Shown: positions 21,023 to 26,125 of the stretch, piece by piece
How positions within the stretch are numbered: the first letter of the stretch is position 1
How the letters are laid out: every line of letters starts with the position of its first letter
Origin: Phycisphaera mikurensis NBRC 102666
GTDB lineage: Bacteria; Planctomycetota; Phycisphaerae; Phycisphaerales; SM1A02
Assembly (NCBI GenBank): GCA_945870475.1
Contig: CAMBSR010000006.1
Location: 1-26,125, forward strand
DNA: 26,125 bases
Direction: 5' to 3'
Program-made: the position numbers and the translations under genes
Notes under the pieces: model-generated
The model's input: the letters and a program-made list of their open reading frames with translations, nothing else
What the model was told of the DNA's origin: nothing
Database searches by the model: none

Positions 21023-23728
21023 ATGGTCCGTGGCATGCCCACGAGACCCGCACTCATCGCCCTGCTGGCACTCTCCGCTCCCCTGCCAGCCGTTGCGCAG
21101 AGCGGATCCTTCGTCAACTGGGAATCCCCGCAGAGCCACCCGATCGACCTGACCCCGAACGGACAGGTGCTCCTGGCGGTGAACACGCCCGATGCGCGAC
21201 TGGAAGTCTTCGACGTGGTCGGCGGCATCCCCACCAAGCGGGGCTCCGTGCCGGTGGGGCTCGACCCGGTCTCCGTCCGCGCGCACGGCAACTCCGAGGC
21301 GTGGGTGGTCAACCAGATCTCCGACTCGGTCAGCATCATCGACCTGGCCACCATGCGCGTGCGCAAGACCATCCTCGTGGGCGACGAGCCCGCGGACGTG
21401 GTCTTCGCCGGCTCACCCGAGAAGGCGTTCGTCTCGCTCTCGATGGCGGAGAAGGTGGCCGTCATGGACGCCACCGCGCCCGGCACCATCACCAACGTGG
21501 CCATCGCCGGCAGCAGCCCGCGCGCGCTGACGGCCAGCCCGGACGGCACCACGGTCTACCTGGCCATCTTCGAGTCGGGGAACCACACCACCAGCCTGCC
21601 CTTCGCCACGGTCAGCCGGGCGAACAGCCCCTACGCAGGCGTGAACCCGCCGCCGAACTCCGGCACCACGTTCAGCCCGGCCAAGAGCGCCACCAACGGC
21701 ACCGCACCGCGCGTGGGCCAGATCGTCCGCAAGAACACCGCCACCAACCAGTGGCTCGACGGCAACGGCCGCAACTGGACCAGCTTCGTCACCTGGGACC
21801 AGCACGACAACGACGTGGCCGTGATCAACGCTTCCACCAACGCGGTCACCTACGTCAAGGGACTGATGACCACCGTGTGCAGCATCGGCACCACCGCCGG
21901 CGGCGACGTGGTGGCCATCGGCATGGAATCGCGCAACAACGAGCTGCGCTTCGAGCAGAACGTGGACGGCGTGTTCGTCAAGTGCCTGGCCGCGCGCCTC
22001 ACCGGCGGCGCCGGCCCGGGCTCGGTGGTCGACATCAACCCGCACCTCACCTACACGTCCTCCACCACCAGCGTCCTCAACCGCCTGCAGTCGGTCGGCG
22101 ACCCGCGCGGCGTGGCCTTCAGCGCGGACGGCGCCACCGCATGGACCTGCGGCCTTGGCTCGAACAACATCGTCGCCTTCAGCACGGCCGGCGCGCGCAT
22201 TGCCACCGTCACCGTGGGCGAAGGCCCCACCGGCCTGGTGATGGCCGCCGACGGCAGCCGCCTCTACGTCCTCAACCGCTTTGAGGGCTCGGTCTCCACC
22301 GTCAGCACGGGCACCAACAGCGAGATCGCGCGCATCACGCTGCACGACTCCACGCCCACCGCGGTGAAGGACGGCCGCAAGTTCATCTTCGACACGCACC
22401 TCACCTCGGGCCTCGGGCAGGCGAGCTGCGCGTCGTGCCACGTGGATGCGCGCTCCGACCGCTTGTCGTGGGACCTCGGCAATCCGCAGGGCTCCGTGCA
22501 GCTCTTCGACGAGAGCTGCCAGGTTCCGGGCTGCACCTCGTGGCACCCGATGAAGGGGCCGATGACCACGCAGACCCTCTTCGGCATCCCCAAGCACTTC
22601 GGCCCGCTGCACTGGCGCGGGGAGAAGAACGACCTTGCCGAGTTCAACGAGGCCTTCGTGGCGCTCCAGGGCCGCGACAGCGAGATCAGCACCACCGAGA
22701 TGGCCAGCATGGAGGAGTACGTGGCCTCGCTCACCTTCGGCCCGAACCCGTACCGCGGCATCGACAACGCGCTGCGGACGGCCGTGCCCATCACGGGCAA
22801 CGCCACGGTGGGCGTGGGCGGCACGGGCAACGCGGTGAACGCGCAGAGCGTCTACAACACGGCGGCGATCTTCGGCGCGCCCCCCGGACTCACCTGCCTC
22901 AACTGCCACGGCGCCATCGGCACCGACGGCACCAACGACGTGGTGGACATCCCCGGCGCAAGCGATGTGCAGAACCGCAAGAACGCCCCGCTGCGCGATG
23001 CCTACCGCAAGGTCGGCGCCAGCAAGGCGTCCACCAACAACAACCGCGGCTGTGGCTTCAACCACGGCGGCGACGAGTTCACGCTGCAGGACGTCCTGAA
23101 CGTGGGCTTCCGCTTCACCAGCAACACCCAGCGGCGCGACATGGAAGCGCTGATCCTGAGCTGGGGCGTCGACACGCATGCCGGCGTCGGCCAGCAGGTC
23201 ACCGCCTCCAACGCAGGCGGCGCCGGCGACGATGCCACACGCATCAGCCAGCTGGTCTCGATCGCCACCAGCCAGTCCACGCAGGTGGCGCTCATTGCCA
23301 AGGGCAACCGCGACGGCGTGCAGCGCGGCTGGGTGCTCCAGTCGGGCAGCTTCGTGAGCGACCGCACCGGCGAATCGCTCACGCCGGTGGCGCTCCTTGC
23401 AGGCGCCACCGCCGGCAACGAGACCACCTACACGCTGGTGCCGCTGGGCACGGCGCGTCGCCTGGGCATCGATCGCGACGGCGACAACGCGCTCGACCGT
23501 GACGAGGTGCTTGCGGGCACGGATCCGTCCGATGCCAACAGCTACCCCGGCGCGTGCCCGGCCGACATTGCACCGATCGGCGCCCGCGACGGCATGGTGA
23601 ACGGCCCCGACCTCGGCCTCCTCCTCAGCCAGTGGGGCCTCTCGGGCCCCGGCGACCTGAACGGCGACGGCATCGTGAGCGGCCCCGACCTGGGGCTGAT
23701 GCTCAGCGCGTGGGGCCAGTGCCAGTGA
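21023..23728 (+). CDS. Secreted beta-propeller / di-haem cytochrome c protein with dockerin-like C-terminus
   Basis: A 901-residue exported protein with a signal peptide ending near PLPAVAQS (ATG 21023 or, equally well, ATG 21035). Residues about 30-450 form a YVTN/YncE-type beta-propeller (DPVSVRAHGNSEAWVVNQISDS, GPTGLVMAADGSRLYVLN). Two haem c motifs follow: CASCH at 469-473 and CLNCH at 625-629. Around them are GPMTTQTLFG, LHWRGEKNDLAEFNEAF and LTFGPNPYRGIDN, typical of di-haem cytochrome c peroxidase-related proteins of this planctomycete type. A thrombospondin-type calcium loop lies near DRDGDNALDRDEVLAGTDP. Two dockerin-like loops end the protein (GMVNGPDLGLLLSQWG and GDLNGDGIVSGPDLGLMLSAWG). 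An electron-transfer or redox role outside the cytoplasm is expected; the substrate is unknown. No close -10 box was seen, so the gene probably has a leader. Confidence 0.9.
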   Translation: MVRGMPTRPALIALLALSAPLPAVAQSGSFVNWESPQSHPIDLTPNGQVLLAVNTPDARLEVFDVVGGIPTKRGSVPVGLDPVSVRAHGNSEAWVVNQISDSVSIIDLATMRVRKTILVGDEPADVVFAGSPEKAFVSLSMAEKVAVMDATAPGTITNVAIAGSSPRALTASPDGTTVYLAIFESGNHTTSLPFATVSRANSPYAGVNPPPNSGTTFSPAKSATNGTAPRVGQIVRKNTATNQWLDGNGRNWTSFVTWDQHDNDVAVINASTNAVTYVKGLMTTVCSIGTTAGGDVVAIGMESRNNELRFEQNVDGVFVKCLAARLTGGAGPGSVVDINPHLTYTSSTTSVLNRLQSVGDPRGVAFSADGATAWTCGLGSNNIVAFSTAGARIATVTVGEGPTGLVMAADGSRLYVLNRFEGSVSTVSTGTNSEIARITLHDSTPTAVKDGRKFIFDTHLTSGLGQASCASCHVDARSDRLSWDLGNPQGSVQLFDESCQVPGCTSWHPMKGPMTTQTLFGIPKHFGPLHWRGEKNDLAEFNEAFVALQGRDSEISTTEMASMEEYVASLTFGPNPYRGIDNALRTAVPITGNATVGVGGTGNAVNAQSVYNTAAIFGAPPGLTCLNCHGAIGTDGTNDVVDIPGASDVQNRKNAPLRDAYRKVGASKASTNNNRGCGFNHGGDEFTLQDVLNVGFRFTSNTQRRDMEALILSWGVDTHAGVGQQVTASNAGGAGDDATRISQLVSIATSQSTQVALIAKGNRDGVQRGWVLQSGSFVSDRTGESLTPVALLAGATAGNETTYTLVPLGTARRLGIDRDGDNALDRDEVLAGTDPSDANSYPGACPADIAPIGARDGMVNGPDLGLLLSQWGLSGPGDLNGDGIVSGPDLGLMLSAWGQCQ

Positions 23729-23735
23729 CATGACC

Positions 23736-23747
23736 CACCGCGCGGTG
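23736..23747 (+). promoter_or_regulatory. 12-bp perfect palindrome upstream of the glycosyltransferase gene
   Basis: CACCGCGCGGTG is self-complementary and centred 16.5 nt before the TACCTT box. This is the same relative position as the 14-bp palindrome upstream of the ECF sigma gene. It could equally be a 3'-end hairpin of the cytochrome gene. Confidence 0.35.
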
Positions 23748-23757
23748 TGAGTCCGGG

Positions 23758-23763
23758 TACCTT
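23758..23763 (+). promoter_or_regulatory. Possible -10 box TACCTT for the glycosyltransferase gene
   Basis: TACCTT ends 21 nt before ATG 23785, so a short leader of about 15 nt is predicted. The match is weaker than the other boxes. Confidence 0.3.
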
Positions 23764-23784
23764 CCGTGCTCGCATCGCGCACCC

Positions 23785-24612
23785 ATGACCGCCACTCCCA
23801 AGCAAATCGTCTGCGTGAAATGGGGCACCATGTACGGGCCGGAGTACGTGAACCGCCTGTACGCGATGGTGAAGCGGAACATCACCGGGCCGTTCCGCCT
23901 GGTCTGCCTCACGGACGACCGCCACGGCATCCGCCCCGAGGTGGAGTGCTTCGACCTGCCGGAACTCGGCTGCGCGCACCCGGTGGGCACGTTCGGCAAG
24001 TGGAAGAAGGTGGTGCTCTGGGGCAAGGAGGTGCCCGGCCTCACCGGCGTGGCGCTCTTCGTGGACCTGGACTCGGTGATCGTCGGCTCGCTCGACGACT
24101 ACTTCACCTACGGCGACCCAGGCGACGTGATCCTGGCGCGCAACTGGGCGGTGCCGCTGCGCAAGATGGGGCAGACGTCGGTCTTCCGCTATCCGGTGGG
24201 CGCCAACCCCCACATCCTCGAGGACTTCCGCGCCGACCCGCAGGGCATCGGCGAGCGATTCCAGTTCGAGCAGCACTACATGACGCACGCGGTGAAGGGC
24301 GGCATCAAGTTCTGGCCGGAGACGTGGACCAAGCACTTCCGCCTGCACTGCCTGCCCGAGTTCCCGATGCGGTACTTCGTACCCGCGCGCCTGCCGAAGG
24401 ATGCACGCATCGTGACCTTCCCCGGCGGTCCGAACCCCGACGACGTGGTGCTTGGCCGCTGGAACAAGCGCACTTCGCCCAATCCCAGTCGCATCAAGCA
24501 CGTCTTGGCCACCTTCGGGCCGGCGTCGGCGCGCGTGGATGACAGCCGCTGGCGGCACCTGAAGCGCTACCTGGTGCCGGTGCCGTGGATCGTGGAACAC
24601 TGGCGCGACTGA
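23785..24612 (+). CDS. Glycosyltransferase (GT-A fold, GT8-like)
   Basis: A 275-residue cytoplasmic protein that looks like a nucleotide-sugar-dependent glycosyltransferase. It begins with a Rossmann-like strand, KQIVCVKWGTMYGPEYVNRL, and has a CLTDD turn at about 41-45. The metal-binding DxD motif is Asp94-Leu-Asp96 in ALFVDLDSVIVGSLDDYF. The C-terminal half has KGGIKFWPETWTKHFRLHC and a RIVTFPGGPNPDDV segment, as in similar proteins often found in capsule or lipopolysaccharide regions. Donor and acceptor are unknown. No polysaccharide gene cluster surrounds it. The start is the only ATG giving the strand-1 segment. It converges on the binding-protein-like gene with a 48-nt gap. Confidence 0.8.
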   Translation: MTATPKQIVCVKWGTMYGPEYVNRLYAMVKRNITGPFRLVCLTDDRHGIRPEVECFDLPELGCAHPVGTFGKWKKVVLWGKEVPGLTGVALFVDLDSVIVGSLDDYFTYGDPGDVILARNWAVPLRKMGQTSVFRYPVGANPHILEDFRADPQGIGERFQFEQHYMTHAVKGGIKFWPETWTKHFRLHCLPEFPMRYFVPARLPKDARIVTFPGGPNPDDVVLGRWNKRTSPNPSRIKHVLATFGPASARVDDSRWRHLKRYLVPVPWIVEHWRD

Positions 24613-24660
24613 GCGCGAGCGGCCTGCAACGGGCCGTGAAGCGCCGGGCGACGAAGCCGG

Positions 24661-25803
24661 TCAGTGGCCGGCCAGCGTGCGCTCGCCCTTGACCACTTCC
24701 ACCATCCAGACGTCCTTCGTGGGCACCGGGCCGTTGGCATAGCTGATGGTGCCCGTGACGCCGTGGAAATCGCGCGTCGCGGCAAGCGCGGCGGTGATGG
24801 CCTTCGGGTCATCGCTCCCCGCGCGGCGGCGGGCATCGAGCGCCAGGCGCGCGGCGTCGTAGCCGAGTGCCGCGAACGCATTCGGCGGAAGCACGCCGTA
24901 GGCCTTCTTGTAGCGCGCGCTGAACTCCACGGCCTCGGCGCTGGCACCCACGCCCAGCCACGCGTGCGTGGTGAACCACACACGCTCCGTGGGCTTCACC
25001 ACCGTGCGCAGCACGGCGTCGCAGTCGAAGGCGTCGCCGCCGATGATCGGGAGCTGCGCATCGGCCTCGCGCACGCCGGCGATGACGGTGCCCACGTCCT
25101 GCGGCTCGCATGCCACGAACACGAAGTCCGCGCGGCCGCGCTCGCTGATCATGTGCGGGCCAAGGCGGGAAGCCGGCACGAAGGCAAGGTCAAGTTCCTT
25201 CACCACCGTGCCGCGACCGTCCTCGTCCAGCCACTGCTTGAAGAAGCCGGCAAGCGTGCGCGCGTACCGGGAACGGGCATCGAAGATCACCAGGACCCGC
25301 TTGCCGAAGCGCTGCGTGCCGAACTTGGCGGCGGCCACGGCCTGCGCCTGGTCGCTGAAGCACGCCAGGAACGTGCCCGCGCCGCAGAGCGCGGGGATGC
25401 CCGGGTCGGTGGCGCCGATCACCACGAACGGCTTGCCCGCCTTCACGAATGCGGGCACGGAGGCAAGCGCGGGGTCGGTGTCGGTGAAGCCGAGGCCGAG
25501 CGTGGCGGTGGGAGCGGCCGTGGCGCAGATGCTGGCGGCGCGCACGTTGTCGCTCTGCGTGTCCAGGCGGCGGAGCGTCAGGCGGCCGGCGGCCACTTCG
25601 TCCTGCAGTGCCAGCGCGGCACCAAGTCCGGCCGCCCCACCGAGCGGCGACTGGTCGCCCTGCTCGGCCACCACCAGGACGAACTCCGCGCGCGGCGCAT
25701 CGATGTTCCGCATCGTCCAGAAGGCCCCGAGGGCGAGCGCCAGCGGAATGAGGAACGAGCAGATCCCAAGCGCAATGGCGGGCGAGCGAAGGCGACGATC
25801 CAT
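24661..25803 (-). CDS. Periplasmic-binding-protein-like (Peripla_BP_6 type) membrane-anchored protein
   Basis: A 380-residue protein with an N-terminal hydrophobic segment (residues 9-30, SPAIALGICSFLIPLALALGAF), either an uncleaved anchor or a signal peptide, followed by a type I periplasmic-binding fold of the branched-chain amino-acid receptor kind. Supporting stretches are GDQSPLGGAAGLGAALALQD (ligand-cleft start), FVVIGATDPGIPAL, GKRVLVIFDARSRYARTLAGFFKQW, DFVFVACEPQDVGTVIAGV and NAFAALGYDAARLALDA. It probably captures a small polar ligand outside the cytoplasm. No ABC permease or ATPase gene is nearby, so it may be an orphan receptor or work with a transporter encoded elsewhere. ATG 25803 is chosen over an in-frame ATG at 25854 because a TACGAT box lies 7 nt before it and the signal segment then begins normally. 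Confidence 0.82.
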   Translation of the reverse strand: MDRRLRSPAIALGICSFLIPLALALGAFWTMRNIDAPRAEFVLVVAEQGDQSPLGGAAGLGAALALQDEVAAGRLTLRRLDTQSDNVRAASICATAAPTATLGLGFTDTDPALASVPAFVKAGKPFVVIGATDPGIPALCGAGTFLACFSDQAQAVAAAKFGTQRFGKRVLVIFDARSRYARTLAGFFKQWLDEDGRGTVVKELDLAFVPASRLGPHMISERGRADFVFVACEPQDVGTVIAGVREADAQLPIIGGDAFDCDAVLRTVVKPTERVWFTTHAWLGVGASAEAVEFSARYKKAYGVLPPNAFAALGYDAARLALDARRRAGSDDPKAITAALAATRDFHGVTGTISYANGPVPTKDVWMVEVVKGERTLAGH

Positions 25804-25810
25804 GGGGCGG

Positions 25811-25816
25811 ATCGTA
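25811..25816 (-). promoter_or_regulatory. -10 box TACGAT (minus strand) for the binding-protein-like gene
   Basis: On the minus strand TACGAT ends 7 nt before ATG 25803. A GGGC-GCT-GCCC dyad (25827-25837) is centred 16 nt upstream of it. Confidence 0.45.
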
Positions 25817-25910
25817 GAAGCGTGGGGGGCGCTGCCCGGAGGCCCGATGGCCAACGCGGGGGAGCACAGGACGCCAAGTGCACCACGCAGTTATCAGGTG
25901 CGCAATGCAC

Positions 25911-25939
25911 TTGCGCAGGCCGCGGACCTGCGCTATCCT
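25911..25939 (+). promoter_or_regulatory. Sigma-70-type promoter for tRNA-Gly
   Basis: TTGCGC (25911-25916) and TATCCT (25934-25939) are separated by exactly 17 nt, the classic spacing. The spacer is almost filled by an inverted repeat, GCGCAGG-7-CCTGCGC (25913-25933). The tRNA begins about 66 nt downstream, leaving a 5' leader for RNase P removal. Confidence 0.7.
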
Positions 25940-26005
25940 CTTTCTTTCCGAGTTCGGGCGCGCGCGAAGTTCGAAGTAGCCGGTTGCGCGCCCGACCGGA
26001 CGTTT

Positions 26006-26077
26006 GCGGGTGTAACTCAGTGGTAGAGTGCCACCTTGCCAAGGTGGATGTCGAGGGTTCAAGTCCCTTCACCCGCT
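26006..26077 (+). tRNA. tRNA-Gly (anticodon GCC)
   Basis: A complete cloverleaf folds by eye. The acceptor stem GCGGGTG/CACCCGC is perfect. The D arm is ACTC-AGTGGTA-GAGT. The anticodon arm CCACC-TTGCCAA-GGTGG has GCC at 26038-26040. The variable loop is ATGTC and the T arm GAGGG-TTCAAGT-CCCTT has one G-U pair. The discriminator base is T and the CCA end is not encoded, so it must be added after transcription. Confidence 0.97.
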
Positions 26078-26086
26078 CTCAAGCTT

Positions 26087-26125
26087 GAAGCCGAAGGTCA
26101 TGTGCCTTCGGCTTCTGCGCTTTTG
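26087..26125 (+). terminator. Rho-independent terminator after tRNA-Gly
   Basis: A perfect 11-bp stem (GAAGCCGAAGG at 26087-26097 and CCTTCGGCTTC at 26105-26115) with a 7-nt loop is followed by TGCGCTTTT at the window edge. Confidence 0.85.

Noticed and set aside
24619..24637. Hairpin CGGCC..GGCCG between the converging glycosyltransferase and binding-protein genes
   Set aside because: Only a 5-bp stem with no T-tract on either strand.

Overview
The window is high-GC, densely coded bacterial DNA. It most resembles a Planctomycetota genome of the Phycisphaerae type. This rests on C-terminal dockerin-like tags of the GxDLGxxLxxWG form on two secreted proteins, a PEP-CTERM-like anchor (SPGAFALLAVAG followed by arginines), a tricorn-type protease, a beta-propeller/di-haem cytochrome fusion and a TPR-sulfotransferase. 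The assignment is inference; no rRNA is present. I see no insertion sequence, integrase, CRISPR array or phage gene, so this looks like ordinary chromosome.

Layout. 1-456: 3' end of a repeat protein. 479-3104 (+): YihY/BrkB membrane protein, STAS-domain protein, small lipoprotein and an isolated nuoB. 3164-5308 (-): a sigma-70-like factor, a SemiSWEET-like three-helix protein and a class I aminotransferase. 5367-8907 (+): prfB (release factor 2, read through a +1 frameshift), a four-helix membrane protein with a DUF3293-like C-terminus, and an ECF sigma factor. 8975-12853 (+): tricorn-like protease with an inserted domain. 12943-15354 (-): large W/G/Y-rich secreted protein, separated from the tricorn gene by a strong bidirectional terminator. 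15461-17608 (+): subtilisin-like protease with PA14 and dockerin-like parts. 17613-18122 (-): DUF1569 protein. 18217-18675 (+): remnant-like short paralogue of the sulfotransferase at 19509-20966; between them lies a PEP-CTERM-like protein (-). 21023-23728 (+): propeller/cytochrome c. 23785-24612 (+): glycosyltransferase. 24661-25803 (-): periplasmic-binding-protein-like protein. 26006-26077: tRNA-Gly(GCC) with promoter and terminator.

Three things stand out. First, the RF2 frameshift site has UAA where UGA is expected and shows no Shine-Dalgarno-like stimulator. Second, most genes have a TANNNT box (often TAGACT or TACACT) ending only 6-11 nt before the ATG, which predicts widespread leaderless mRNA. 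Third, there are two unusual architectures: a membrane sensor joined to a DUF3293-like domain through helices resembling a degenerate histidine-kinase dimerisation domain, and a sulfotransferase copy whose whole catalytic core is missing in frame.

The genes do not form one pathway. They mix housekeeping functions (prfB, nuoB, aminotransferase, tRNA) with a secreted or envelope set (proteases, cytochrome, W/G-rich protein, PEP-CTERM-like protein) and signalling genes (two sigma factors, STAS protein, membrane sensor).
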